A DNA stretch of 64,000 nucleotides, from positions 55,001 through 119,000 of the forward strand of contig CAXIUP010000163.1 in assembly GCA_964035015.1 (NCBI GenBank), given 5' to 3'. This document shows, piece by piece, positions 12,043-22,912 of the stretch. A model generated the notes under the pieces. The model saw only the letters and a program-made list of their open reading frames with translations. It ran no database searches and was not told the origin of the DNA. How positions within the stretch are numbered: position 1 is the first letter of the stretch; every line of letters starts with the position of its first letter. The DNA is from Corallium rubrum. Lineage: Eukaryota; Cnidaria; Anthozoa; Scleralcyonacea; Coralliidae. The translations under genes were made by a program, and so were the position numbers.

Positions 12043-12228
12043 TATTATATTTTGTAAATTATTTATTGCACATTTGAGATACCCAGCGTGGTATAATAAA
12101 GTTATCTTATTGATATGTTCATCGCTAAATGCTTTCTTGTCGCCTCCTGGCGAACTCCATTTGCCGCTTAGTTTAAGGTTATGGCTGAGGAACTGTTTAA
12201 GTGATTCAAAATCTTTGGTCCCAGACAA
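12013..12228 (-). pseudogene. GKWSSPGG-motif fragment, probable retroelement ORF remnant
   Basis: The minus strand encodes a short peptide with LSGKWSSPGGDKKAFSDE. A second copy of GKWSSPGG is encoded at 40217-40456 beside a coiled-coil retroelement ORF, so this looks like a dispersed transposon-encoded motif. The protein family and the rest of the gene are not identifiable. Confidence 0.4.
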
Positions 12229-12601
12229 CTAGTTGGAGCTCTGACATCTTTCTTTCTTTACAATATACCGTTCACGATGTTCTCTGTCATGAATGTTTTC
12301 TACCGTTCAAGATGTCAGTGAAAAGAAAGACAAATAAAGACAAAGAAGTCCTTGGTAAAATTTAATTTTCACGAAATCCTATAAAAAAATCACGAGTCTC
12401 GCATCTAATAGCAAGCAAATCACGCATCACGCTAAATCCGAAATTCACGAATCATAGTTCTAATTCAGTTTCTTTCACGTTTCACGGGCTCATTTTAACA
12501 CGAATCACGTGTCACGAATAACCCCTTTACCACCTACTTAATGAGATTAATATCAATTTTGTTAAACTGTAGGCTACAGTTATTTATTTATTTGTATAGG
12601 T

Positions 12602-12782
12602 AATAGCATGGTTTCGAGTGCAAATTGGAAAAAAAACATGCACGAGTGAGTTTTTCAAATACTGTCAAAATAGCACGAAAACCAAGGACTATCCACAAGG
12701 AGTCAGTGCTATTTGAAATATTTGAAAAACTCACGAGTGCATGTTTTTCCAAATTGCACTCAAAACCATGCTATTACTTATT
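12602..12782. mobile_element. Short hairpin MITE
   Basis: TAATAGCATGGTTT at the left returns as AAACCATGCTATTA at the right. The arms of about 55 bp share an inverted block containing GAGTGCAA and CATGCACGAGTGAG. The loop is about 65 bp. No gene. Confidence 0.85.
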
Positions 12783-13075
12783 AATAGTATACATGAAAAA
12801 ATGTTCAAAACTAACGTTTTAACGTACGTGTTTAGCCGTCCACTCTTCACATATTTATTTGTTAAAAACCATTTCGCTTCCTTTACTACTTGAAAAAGTT
12901 TATTCGAGGCATAAAGAAGCTTCTGGTCTTCTTGTAGGTACTTCACTTGGCAATATTAAAGCATAACTAGCTTCAAATTTGAACAAATTATCCCCAAAAC
13001 CGCCGAATCTTGGCCGTCATCTTTGTTTGTTTTGTGTCGGGAAAATCCGCTGTACAATCAATTTGATTGGTTCTT

Positions 13076-13433
13076 AGTGATAACAGATTTTTGCACTGTG
13101 ATTACAGATTTTTGCACTGTGATTACAGATATATTTTTGCACTGTGATTACAGATTTTTGCACTGTGATTACAGATTTATTTTTGCACTGCGATAACAGA
13201 TTTTTGCACTGTGCTTACAGATTTTTGCACTGTGTTACAGATTTTTGCACTGTGATTACAGATTTTTGCACTGTGATTACAGATTTTTGCACTGTGATTA
13301 CAGATTTTTGCACTGTGATAACAGATTTTTGCACTGTGATTACAGATTTTTTCACTGTGATTACAGATTTTTGCACTGTGATTACAGATTTTTGCACTGT
13401 GATAACAGATTTTTGCACTGTCACACAATTCTG
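13076..13433. repeat. 21-bp tandem satellite (GATTACAGATTTTTGCACTGT)
   Basis: About 16-17 copies, with a few units extended or shortened. Because 21 is divisible by three, several frames stay open on both strands and encode repeats such as TVITDFC. These are period artefacts, not proteins. Confidence 0.95.
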
Positions 13434-13439
13434 CACTGT

Positions 13440-14700
13440 TGTTTCGGATTAACTGCACTGAAATCAGCCAATCACTGCCCATATATACATTTAAGCCAAA
13501 TACATTTGGTATAAAATTCTTATAATAAAGAGCTAGGGGCCTACTAGAAACCATTACAGGCTTTTGATTAAGACTCCTAGATTTTACAGTGTAGCGTAGT
13601 TCAAATTTTAACTGTTGTGGAAACCGAAAATGTGTGAACTCAAGAGCCTCCAGGTAGACTAAACGCACTTTCGTTGATTATTCCTGCAGAAAATTAACAA
13701 CGTTCAACCGTAATTGCTTTTTCAACAATTCCTTCATTTTAAAGCTAGGATTCGTATGTCATAAGTCTTCAATGTCCTTCAAAATCTTCGGATATACCCA
13801 TGGCTATTAACAAAGGTAGTTAATTATGCGAAATTATTCCGTGCCAAATTTTGCCAAATTTTTTACAGGACCTTGCAGGTCTTCAAAAGTGTGACCTGCA
13901 TGTCCATGATGCAATGAGGGCCTGCGGAGGAGGCAGATTCTTTATCCTCTTTTTACAATCCATGCTTCTCTTTGATCTGTAGAAATCGGACTCACTAACC
14001 TACGCTTTGCGGGACCCAATCTTACTCAAACCTGACAGTTCCAAGATGCGAGACCGCACTCATGAGGACACTAGCTACACCAGTAGAGAGCTTAATTAAG
14101 CATATTAGGCGTTTTTGAGACAGTGACCGGAAGAATAGGAATACAATACAGAACTACTGAACCGCGTATTCTTTGAAACGATTTTTTTACCCAAAACAAA
14201 GGTATAATAATCACATATCTAAACTGTTAGCTCATAACCTTAAATTTCATCTTTTTATCTTTATTTTATATTGTAATGTAATGAAATTATCCCCCTTAGA
14301 ATACATGTCTCATTGTAGTAAAACAACGATGACAGGCTTCAACGTTCTAGAAGTGTTCCCGTCGTCTCAAGAACGTGAAAATGCTTTCTCAAATTCATGA
14401 ATAATTCATGAGCTAATTAGCCAATCAAAAACACGTATTTCGTCACGTGCGTGAGTTGCGAAACCCCGGGAATAAACGAAAAATTGAATTAATAATTAGG
14501 AAATTAGATAATAAACGCTTTAAACAAAAAAAGCGTACATTACAACATTTCTAAATTATAAAAACAGTCAAAACAAAGAAAACTGTATTATTACCACAAT
14601 TCTAAATTATAAATGCAAAACTCAACACAGAAACCAATTAAGTTAGGTTATATAATAGCATGCTATCTAATTAGGGAATTCTACAACAATAGACTATTGT
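13440..14700. other. No gene recognised
   Basis: Short frames only. I see no domain, no RNA gene and no tandem array in this stretch. Confidence 0.4.
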
Positions 14701-14704
14701 CAAC

Positions 14705-15000
14705 TGAGAAGTTATTTCATAAACTCGTGGCTCGCGTTTTACCAGGGTTTCCAAACACTTGAGACTTGAATTCACTCGACTGTTCACCGCGCGATTTTCA
14801 TAATTGTACTCTCGAGTTTGTAAAACACTCAAGACAACAAAAACCATTCGGCCGTACCGGCCTTGTGTTTTCATTGCCTTTCGTGTTTTACAAACTCTCG
14901 AGAACAATTATAAAAATCGTTTGGTGAACAGCCTCGTGAATTCAATTGTTCTCGCGTGTTTGGAAACCATGGTAAAACACTCGCACTCGTTTATGAAATA
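14705..15000. mobile_element. Palindromic MITE centred on GGCCGTACCGGCC
   Basis: TATTTCATAAACTCGTG on the left matches, inverted, CACTCGTTTATGAAATA on the right. The arms converge on the palindrome near 14850. Inner words GTTTTACAAACTCTCGAG and CTCGAGTTTGTAAAAC are mirrored. Open frames on both strands are mirror images and not genes. Confidence 0.8.
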
Positions 15001-15223
15001 TTACCTCAATGACGTCTTGTGTATAGAACGACGACGGCGTTCACTTTGCTCTTGGAATTTTAAAGTGCTCATTATCATTGTTTTGAATGAAATTATGCTA
15101 TTGAATTCAATCGCCGTCCGTGGCTCTAAAACGTCTGTTGCTTAAGCTCTCTAGTATTGACCTTGACAAACTAAAAAAGGATCAAGAGTAGATCCCTCAA
15201 ACTCACTTTAGAAACCATGGAAC

Positions 15224-15446
15224 CGTAAGCGCCAACTTTTGGCCATAAGGTGATGGGAAAGCTTTTGGTTTGTTCCTGATTAGACAGTGCCCATGAAACG
15301 AAAATTAAGTTTGTCTTATTTGAAACAACACTTAAAACGACAAAGTAACAATTTTTGCAGTTTTTTGTTTCCTTGCTTCGTTGTGGAGATATTTTAGTTG
15401 GTTTGATATGCAAATTAAACATTTTGACGTCACATGTGCCTAATGA
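15224..15446. repeat. Dispersed repeat with GACGTCACATGTGC end (copy 1)
   Basis: It contains CATGAAACGAAAATTAAG, then TGTCTTATTTGAAA, then GACGTCACATGTGC. Other copies lie at 21230-21395 (direct), 21560-21715 (inverted) and about 35680-35805 (inverted). Non-autonomous element, type unknown. Confidence 0.75.
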
Positions 15447-16116
15447 CTTATCACTGATGCAGGGGGAAATATATTGTTGCTAGTATCGTTATTATTTTAA
15501 GTGGGTGAGGCTGTTTGGCTAAAAGAAAAGGCTAGGAGCTAATCATCCTTACTTGTAAGCGGTAGCTGAATTACAAAAGACGTAAGTCGAGGTGAGGACA
15601 CCTGGCAGTACAAGTCGCTTTGTCAGCTAGACCACGTATTCATTAATTTTGGAGTACCAGTCTACCCTTTTTTGTTTAATTATCTTTCCTAGCAACCTAC
15701 TGCAATGCAAATTTTGACTTTCAAGATAACTTCGTCACATTTTGCATAATAATGACTTATCGCAAAGTATTTGGTACGGCACTCTTAAATTTCTGCACGC
15801 TTGCCAATGTTTTTTGGCACGACACTCCTAATTTTCGTTGTGTAAACGCAAAATTAGAGGTCCGCGTGTCATAAAATTTTGGGATGTCGAGATCACCTCA
15901 AGAGGTAGTCTCAGCCCGCCTAAATTTAGAAGCCGCGGACCAAAAGGAACTTACGCATGCGCACATTCTTCGAAACAGGCAATATGGTGTCTACAAAGTC
16001 ATCTACAATTAAAAGTTGGGGCAAAATATGGTCAGCTGAAGCAATTAGAACGCTTATACATTTGTGAGAAGAGGATGCAATTTTAAGTTTCGTTACATAC
16101 GTGTAAAACAAACTAA
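15447..16116. other. No gene recognised
   Basis: Frames up to about 80 codons have no recognisable motif. No tandem or inverted repeat noted. Confidence 0.4.
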
Positions 16117-16913
16117 GGGGGCGTTTATATTCAGGCGAGCCAGCCCGGGTGCCCGAGCTAGTCCGCTTTGCCGAGATGATTTTTATTGTGTTTACATGAG
16201 ACGGGCTAGCTCACCAAGCCGGGCTGGCTTGCTTGTTGTGCTAATCAGTGCGTAATTTATCAGTTCTGGTAAGACACGAAGTCTCATTGTTTTAAATATG
16301 AACTGTACATGAACAAGCAGAACTTGTGAATTGTTAATATGTCGAAAAAAGCTGATAAAAACAAATTTTGTTGCGTGTACGAATCTTTTAGTGCCAGCCC
16401 GGGTAGGCGAGCTAGCCCCGTCAATCGTGTTTACAAAGGGAAAAATCCAGCCCTAGGGTAACTGAGATCTCGGTCTCACAAAGCGACATCTCGGCTACAC
16501 ACGTAAAAACGCACAAGCTGTTACATACCTGCAAGCAAGTTGTTACAAGGCTGTTCAACAGGCTGTCACCGTCATGTGTTCGCACTGATGACTCCAACAG
16601 ACTGACGACAAGTTGTTCCAACAACCTGTTACCGCTCTGCACTCAACAAGTTGTTAACAGATTGATGCTAACAAGGTTGTAGCAGCTTCTTGAATGAACA
16701 GCATTGTTACAACTTGTTCCCAGCCTTGCTACAAGCCTGTTGCGAACACATCCTGTTGACAAGCTGTGAGATTCTTACGTGTGTTCGCGGGCTGGTTCGG
16801 CTCTCATATAAACATAAGATGAAAATTAACAAGAAATAATAGCATAAGCACGATCTCGGTAAAGCGGGCTAGCCGGGTACCTGGGCTGCCTCGCCTCACT
16901 ATAAACACCTCGT
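16117..16913. mobile_element. MITE with GCGAGCCAGCCCGGGT-type ends, interrupted
   Basis: About 60-bp terminal inverted repeats rich in CCCGGG and GAGCTAGTCCGCTTTGCCGAGAT lie at 16117-16175 and 16853-16913. Further internal inverted words occur. A separate satellite-type element is nested at 16497-16784. Confidence 0.75.
16497..16784. mobile_element. Nested ACACACGTAAAAACGCAC element with CTGTTACAAG payload
   Basis: It starts ACACACGTAAAAACGCACAA and ends TTCTTACGTGTGT, the same termini as the 1114-5904 element. The interior is degenerate repeats of GTTGTTACAAGGCTGTT and ACAAGTTGTT. It has no ORF of interest and lies inside the 16117-16913 MITE, so it arrived later. Confidence 0.7.
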
Positions 16914-17101
16914 AAGAAATGAAAACAAGCTAAGACAGCTCCAATAAATTCAATTCTGCGTTTTTTATCTTGTGAACAGCTATTCGTGGAGAGTTTTAAA
17001 TTGTGTCTGCATAATATTTTTTCTTTTCATTATGTAAAGATACCAAGCAACAGTCAATTTATTTACCGCGTTTTCGTCCGCCATGTTTGAAAAGATCGAG
17101 G

Positions 17102-17311
17102 TTAAAAGGGATGCCTCAAAAGGACCCGTCCAGTCCTTTCGCGGTTTTTCCAAAACATGTCAAATTTGTTTTTTCCAAATTTGTCGTTGAGTTTCAGCGT
17201 GTCTCAAGTGTCTGGTTTACCCCCTAGCTTTTTGGAAAAACACATTTGACGGCATATTTTGGAAAAGCCGCGAAAGGACTGGAGGGGTCCTTTTGAGTCA
17301 TCCCTTTTAGC
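17102..17311. mobile_element. Short foldback MITE
   Basis: Arms of about 64 bp share AAAAGGGATG...AAAAGGACC and CCAGTCCTTTCGCGG in inverted orientation. The loop is about 80 bp. Non-coding. Confidence 0.85.
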
Positions 17312-17390
17312 CAAAACCGTTTGAAATTACCCGCGAATATTGTTATTCACGTTTATTACCGCTTAAAATTGTTCTGACGGCTCAACTTTT

Positions 17391-18079
17391 AAAGTGCATA
17401 TAAACCCTCCACAGTTTTTAGTTAATTGGATAGAGGATGCGAAAAGAGCTGATAAGTCATTTTACAGTTATCGATTTGGTCCATTATTTCCCGAAATATT
17501 TCAGTCTAAAGATAACCGATTGAATGAAAAGGCCGCGCGTCATTATTCTTAAGAGGGGCCTGGGAATCAGGAAGGCCTAGATTTCCAACATGTCCTCTCA
17601 CTTAGAATTCATGATTATCCTTAATTGTCAAAATGTCTAGAATTCATGATTATCCTTAATCTTAGGGGCAGGGACGCCGGAACGATAAAAGGGCAAGAGG
17701 GGCGAACTCCCGTCAAAGGGATTTCACACAACAAGGAAAACACAGACGTTTAGACGAAAGAGTTGCCAAAAACGATATATTTATAAGAAAGTCCCTATGT
17801 CAAGCTCAAACTCGAACTCTGATGAGTACGAAAGTCTATCTACTACTTCTGAGTGTCTATTCGAAGAAGAACATGTTATATCGGTTCCTGGTGTCCAGGC
17901 CCTTAAAGCATTGAAAACATTCTCGGCAATTTCTCGCCGGAAGTGCGAAATTGGGCTGTTTGGAAGTAGATATCTCGGAAACGAATGGACTAAATCAAAA
18001 ACTGTAAAATAACTTATCAGCTCTTTTCGCAATCTCTATACAAAGAACTAAAAACTGTGGAGGGTTTATATGCACTTTA
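17391..18079. mobile_element. Element with ~78-bp terminal inverted repeats
   Basis: The left end (AAAGTGCATATAAACCCTCC) and right end (GGAGGGTTTATATGCACTTT) are inverted repeats extending to about 78 bp, including GAAAAGAGCTGATAAGT. The interior has an AGAATTCATGATTATCCTTAA direct repeat (17605-17665) and a small frame at 17797-18012 of unknown meaning. Confidence 0.85.
17797..18012 (+). other. Uncharacterised 71-codon open frame inside element
   Basis: The frame encodes a Ser-rich start and a basic end and terminates inside the right inverted repeat. The opposite strand is also open for 83 codons. I recognise no domain. It could be a transposase scrap or chance, and I do not call it a gene. 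Confidence 0.15.
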
Positions 18080-18118
18080 AGAGGACCCTATTCGTGATCA
18101 GGAGTGCCGGTTAGAACG

Positions 18119-18380
18119 TTAAGCCGTGTTTACACGGCCAAAATTTAAGCACGCTCAAGTTAAGCGTGCTTAAAATGCGCCACCTTGGTGCGTGTACACG
18201 GTCACTTAACAATCCCTTACTAAAACCGTACACTATTATTCAACATGGCGGACGAGCTATAGTTTTGGTTTTGGAAGCTTCGTATGTGTAGCGTGCGTTA
18301 AAAAACAACGGAAGACATCGGTACACGGGAAAGAAAGGGTGCTGAAATCTAAGAGTCCCGTACCAAAAACTCGTGTCGTC
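18119..18380. repeat. GTGTTTACACGG repeat
   Basis: It begins GTTAAGCCGTGTTTACACGG and contains inverted GCGTGCTTAA and TTAAGCACGC words. A related GTTTACACGG-ended hairpin lies at 56293-56427. Likely a MITE family; the right end is unclear. Confidence 0.5.
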
Positions 18381-18387
18381 TAAACGG

Positions 18388-18580
18388 GGCTCATATAGCT
18401 CAGTTTGTAGATCGTTGGACTAGTAAACCGAAGGTCGCGGGTTTAAATCCCAGCCGCGATCGAGTAGAGTTTTTCTCTTCTTACCCAGTATGGTTCGTCA
18501 CTCAGAGTAACACCTAATACCATTATTCTCCCTCTGAGTTTGCTGTCCCACAATAATTTTTCCACAGCCTACAGTACCAA
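18388..18580 (+). mobile_element. tRNA-derived SINE
   Basis: A tRNA-like head has an A-box-like TAGCTCAGTTTGTAGA and a B-box-like GGTTTAAATCCC. Its tail (TACCCAGTATGGTTCGTCAC, AGTTTGCTGTCCCACAATA) is shared with 28735-28880. The cloverleaf is imperfect, so this is not a functional tRNA gene. Confidence 0.7.
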
Positions 18581-18610
18581 ATTTTTGTAATGCTACAAAC
18601 CATATTTCTA

Positions 18611-18649
18611 TCTTATTAGATGTTTTGGTGTGTAGTATATATCGCTATA

Positions 18650-18684
<35 letters not shown>

Positions 18685-19105
18685 GCAGGGTGAGTCAAAA
18701 TACAAACAACGAGTAAAAATATACAGCGATACTACACACCAAAACATCTTATAAGAAATTTATTATACAACTGCTTTGATCAACAATTTTTTATGGAAAA
18801 AGAAAACTCTAAAAAAGCCAGAGAAGTAGCGTGACTTGCACCAAGGACAAAACCAGGACAAAATAATAAGCATACATGAAGTAGTTCCCGACTGATAAAT
18901 TTGATTGGCTAACAAAATCTGTCAAACCGGTTTTCTACAAGTTTTCTACTATCCAAATAACTAACTATCCAAATATCGCTGTATATTTGTATTCATTTTT
19001 AGCGTTATTTGGACAGTTTTTAATGCAGTTGTATAATAATTATATCATATTTGTACTCATTTTTAGTGTTATTTGGACAGTTTTTAATGTAGTTGTATAA
19101 TAATA
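18611..19105. mobile_element. Composite palindromic repeat
   Basis: A 145-bp palindrome (18611-18756) carries TGTGTAGTAT and ATACTACACA. It is followed by TTATACAACTGC, which pairs with GCAGTTGTATAATAA near 19024. A ~55-bp unit with GTTATTTGGACAGTTTTTAA is directly duplicated at about 18993-19103. Confidence 0.65.
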
Positions 19106-19393
19106 CCAAGTTATTTCTCCAATATATAATTAAATACTTGTGGTGGTTACTTTTGTGAGTGGTATAAAATGTTTCACGCTTGGAAATTACTGTCAAAAAT
19201 TGGGCCAGGTTATGTCACTAGTGCCCAGTTCCATTTTGTCTGGAATTGCTCCGTCATTTTCTGGAAATTGATTACAACGTTTTGGCTATCATTTCGGAAG
19301 ATTGAATCAAAATCTTGCTTCTATCCCGACCATATTCAAGATCTGCAATGTCTTGGCTTTCGTCTCGTATATTGGTCGCGTTATTTTATGCTT

Positions 19394-19605
19394 TAACTCA
19401 TTCCTGTCCGGGGGCTTCCCCAGAGGTGAATAAAATCGTCTGGCGTTAGCCAGAATAAAATACTAAAGAGCAATTCGGACAAGAAAGAGTTAAAGAGATA
19501 GTCTATAACTCATTCCTGTCCGGGGGCTTCCCCAGAGGTGAATAAAATCGTCTGGCGTTAGCCAGAATAAAATACTAAAGAGCAATTCGGACAAGAAAGA
19601 GTTAA
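19394..19605. mobile_element. Two tandem ~100-bp TTAA mini-MITEs
   Basis: Each copy runs from TTAACTCATTCCTGTCCG (or TATAACTC in the second) to CGGACAAGAAAGAGTTAA. Each has the central core AATAAAATCGTCTGG, CGTTAGCCAG and AATAAAATACTAAAG. Other copies of the core are at 22915, 35812, 56087 and 56198. Confidence 0.85.
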
Positions 19606-19619
19606 TTCATTCGTTATTC

Positions 19620-20690
19620 TCGCATTTCAAAGCCGCATATATGGCGATCGTCAATACAGACAACAGTGAAGCGATTAATGTTGCTCAAAACCAGAGTTAA
19701 ATATATAGTCTTTCATTGACTTACTGAAGAAAGCGAAACGATAGAAACGCATTAGATGTATTGTTATTTCATTTAAGCGCTTGTGAAGATCTTCGGTATT
19801 GTATCAGTTGGTGAAAATTTGTAACAAACTTTGTCAACTTTGCGACTGGGATGAAACGTGATGCCTCCCGCATATGACGAGACAGACAGCACCGAAGCGG
19901 TTAATGTTGGTCAAAAGCAGAGTAAATTATCATGTCATTACTTGATTTATTGAAGAAAGCGAAACGATAGAAACACAGAGGATGCGCTGTTCTTTCGTTT
20001 GAGGGCTCGCCAAGAACGTTTGGTAATACATCAATAGGTGAAAATTTGTAATTAAATTTGTCAGATTTTGTACGTGGGTCAAAGTGACGCGACAACAGCG
20101 ACGTGGTTAATTATGTTGGTCAAAAGCAGAGTTAAATTTCTAGTCTTTACTTGATTTATTGAAGAAAGCGAAACGATAGAAACACAGAAGATGTGTTGTT
20201 CTTTCGTTTGAGCGCTCGCGAAGAACGTTTATTAATGTATCACTTGCTGAAAATTTGTAACAAAATTTGTCAAATTTGCGACGCGGGTGAAACGTGATGC
20301 CTCTTTAACCAAGACCAACAAGAGCCAGGCTATACTAAAAGAACGTCGACCACTATACTCTTCTGTAGGCAAGTCTGTGACCACTGATGTCGTTAAATGC
20401 AATGTATAAACTCGCGCAAAGGATTGCGCACGCAGCTAGAAGGACACAGAGTTGCCAACGAAGCAGGCTACTAGCAAACGTACTTCTGGTAGCGGCTTTC
20501 CTCTTAGACGCCAAACAGAGGCATCACCTTTCACCCGCGTCGCAAATTTGTCAAATTTTGTTAGAAATTTTCACCAAGTGATACATAAATAAACGTTCTT
20601 CGCGAGCGCTCAAACGAAAGAACAACACATCTTCTATGTTTCTATGGTTTCGCTTTTTTCAGTAAATCAAGTAAACAAAATATATACACC
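19620..20690. repeat. ~220-bp tandem repeat array ending in a palindrome
   Basis: The block with GAAGAAAGCGAAACGATAGAAAC plus GTGAAAATTTGTAA occurs three times in direct order (near 19728, 19950, 20160). It then returns inverted at about 20515-20665, with a unique spacer near 20310-20510. No protein is encoded. Confidence 0.8.
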
Positions 20691-21229
20691 TCTTCTTTAC
20701 ACCAACTTATAACTGCCTCGCAGTCGTCTGTGTTGTCAAATGTAGGTATGGAAATGTATGGACAACGCATAAATTATAGTACGAATCAGCACGCCCAATA
20801 TATTAAACGAAAGCTCAGAACAAGTCTTTGACCCAGTCTTCCGAACGAACCACCAAAACTTTGTAAACATTTGCTATGTCATGAAGAATCAATGACCGAG
20901 CAAATCTGGGCGAAAAGTGGACTGGGAACCATACGACATTTCCTTGGCCCAATTTGCGAGATTAATTTCCAAGCGTGTTTAGTTTTTGCCAAAAATATAT
21001 TGATTTACTTATATAGATAAACAGTGTAGGAAAAACGTAAATCAAATGAGAATAAATTTAAAGAAAATGGAGTAAAATTGACGAGTAACACGTCCACCCA
21101 AATGTCCCCTTAACCAGTGCTTATATGCGTGGTTTGTATTTGTGTTTAAATGCGTGCAATGTGGTTTTAAAAACCTTATGTTATACTAAGTGTAAAAAGA
21201 CTAGTCAAAATGTCAAAAGTTTTAGCTCT
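20691..21229. other. No gene recognised
   Basis: No coding signal or repeat that I can identify. Confidence 0.4.
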
Positions 21230-21716
21230 TATAAGTGCCTATGAAACGAAAATTAAGTTTGTCTTATTTCAAAGAACACTCAAAATGACAAACTATAACA
21301 TCCTTTGCAATTTTTAATTTTCTTGCTTCGTTGTTGAAATATTTCAGGGGTTTTTGTGGGGTTGTTTGTGAATTAAACATCTTGACGTCACATGTGCATA
21401 ATCATCACACGTCATCAGTGAAGGTGTGTTATTGCTATTATCAAACCAAATTAATTCTAAGGAAGCGTGTGGTCGTGTGGATGTGCTCCTTCCACATCAC
21501 CAAACATGTAGATTTCAAGTGATTATATTTGATAATAGGAAAGATACATAATCGGAGATAATCATTATGCACATGTGACGTCAAGATGTTTAATTTGTAA
21601 TCAAATAAACTGAAATATCCCAACAACGAAGCAAGGAAATGAAAAACTGCAAAAGACGTTACTCTGTTATCTAAGTGTTCTTTGAAATAAGAGACTTAAT
21701 TTTCGTTTAAAAATCG
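21230..21716. mobile_element. Foldback element of the GACGTCACATGTGC family
   Basis: The left arm (21236-21400) and right arm (21560-21712) are inverted copies of the repeat also found at 15224-15446. A smaller inner inverted pair near 21430-21530 carries TGTGTT/AACACA-type words. It ends just downstream of the receptor's stop codon at 21769 (minus strand), so it may lie in or beside its 3' UTR. Confidence 0.75.
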
Positions 21717-21768
21717 TACTTTTTCTCATTCCCCCTTTTACATTGGCCGTACCCACTATCTGGCATGT

Positions 21769-22148
21769 CTAAACACGATTTAAAGATTGATAATTATTAT
21801 CATCATTACTTCCCCTCACTTTATCCAATTCCTGATAACCAGACTCTGCAGCCTCAGCGGTTGGTTCTTGGTGTCCAACGGGTCTTGAAGTCTTCCCCAG
21901 TGACTGATAATTATCTTCCTTATTCATTCGCTGTAAATCCAATTCTTGATAGACAGAAGGATTATCGTGGCTTTCAGGAGCCCTACGTGTTTCAGAAGGT
22001 TTAGGATGATCTCTTTGCTCTCTCTTTCGTCGACACAACCACATTACAGTGTAACAGAATACAATCCCAATGCCTATCCCACAAAATACTGCGATGACAA
22101 CTATATACCATTCTGTTCCACCACAGTTTTTGTCAGAGATTGATTTTT
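21769..22148 (-). CDS. Terminal exon: transmembrane helix and tail with four YQxL motifs
   Basis: The acceptor TTCTTCAG precedes 22148 and the stop is TAG at 21769-21771, giving about 126 codons. After a short juxtamembrane piece (KSISDKNCGGTE) comes a helix WYIVVIAVFCGIGIGIVF... with no charged residue and a small-residue GIGIG run that could aid dimer packing. RRKR follows as a stop-transfer signal, so the tail is cytoplasmic. The tail holds YQEL, ten residues, YQSL, then YQEL, eleven residues, YQSL. This is two YxxL pairs close to the ITAM pattern, with spacing slightly longer than the usual 6-8. The two YQEL sites have Ser at -2, which also fits an ITIM consensus, so the sign of signalling cannot be assigned. 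Confidence 0.85.
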
Positions 22149-22204
22149 CTGAAGAATAGAAAGCGAAAGACCAATAGTTCAGTGAACTCAAATCAAAACA
22201 AATC

Positions 22205-22690
22205 ATGATCACATCACACCACACCGCACCGCACCGCACCGCACCGCACCGCACCGCACCGCACCGCACCGCACCGCACCGCACGGCACGGCACGGCACG
22301 GCACGGCACGGCACGGCACGGCACGGCACGGCACGGCACGGCACGGCACGGCACGACACGACACGACACGACACGACACGACACGACACGACACAACACA
22401 ACACAACACAACACAACACAACACAACAACACAACAACACAACAACACAACAACACAACAACACAACAACACAACAATACAACAACACAACAACACAACA
22501 ACACAACACACAACACACAACACACAACACACAACACACAACACACAACACACAACACACAACACACAACACACAACACACAACACACAACACACAACAC
22601 AAAACAAAACAAAACAAAACAAAACAAAACAAAACAAAACAAAACAAAACAAAACAAAACAAAACAAAACAAAACAAAACAAAAAATCAA
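22205..22690. repeat. Graded pentanucleotide microsatellite
   Basis: On the plus strand, successive blocks read CACCG, then CACGG, CACGA, CACAA, then ACAAC and ACACACA mixtures, and finally AAAAC. Each of the first blocks differs from its neighbour by one base. It begins about 60 bp upstream of the terminal receptor exon in gene orientation. All three minus frames stay open through it but encode only low-complexity Cys/Val/Phe strings. Confidence 0.97.
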
Positions 22691-22912
22691 AAACAAATTA
22701 AATCAAATCAAATCAACTACCATATTTTTCCTATAAGCATGTTTATCTTTAACGATATATATGCCTCAACTAAGGGTCTTCTTGAAGCTCTACCACACCA
22801 ACAAAATGCCTTTTTGAAGTTTCTTTATATCGTTGCACTAACATGGCTTCTAGCACCGCAAAGTACTGGGATTGCCTTATAATAAGGAAACCCGCAAAAT
22901 TCTGAGACTACA

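Noticed and set aside
13076..13433. Possible CRISPR array
   Set aside because: Contiguous 21-bp satellite without spacers.
18388..18475. Functional tRNA gene
   Set aside because: A and B boxes are present, but acceptor and anticodon stems do not pair properly, and the tail is shared with another dispersed copy, so it is a SINE.
22205..22882. Long open frames across the pentanucleotide array (up to 302 codons)
   Set aside because: The repeat units contain no stop codons in several frames on both strands. The translations are low-complexity strings. Only the minus frame from 22148 downward is a real exon.
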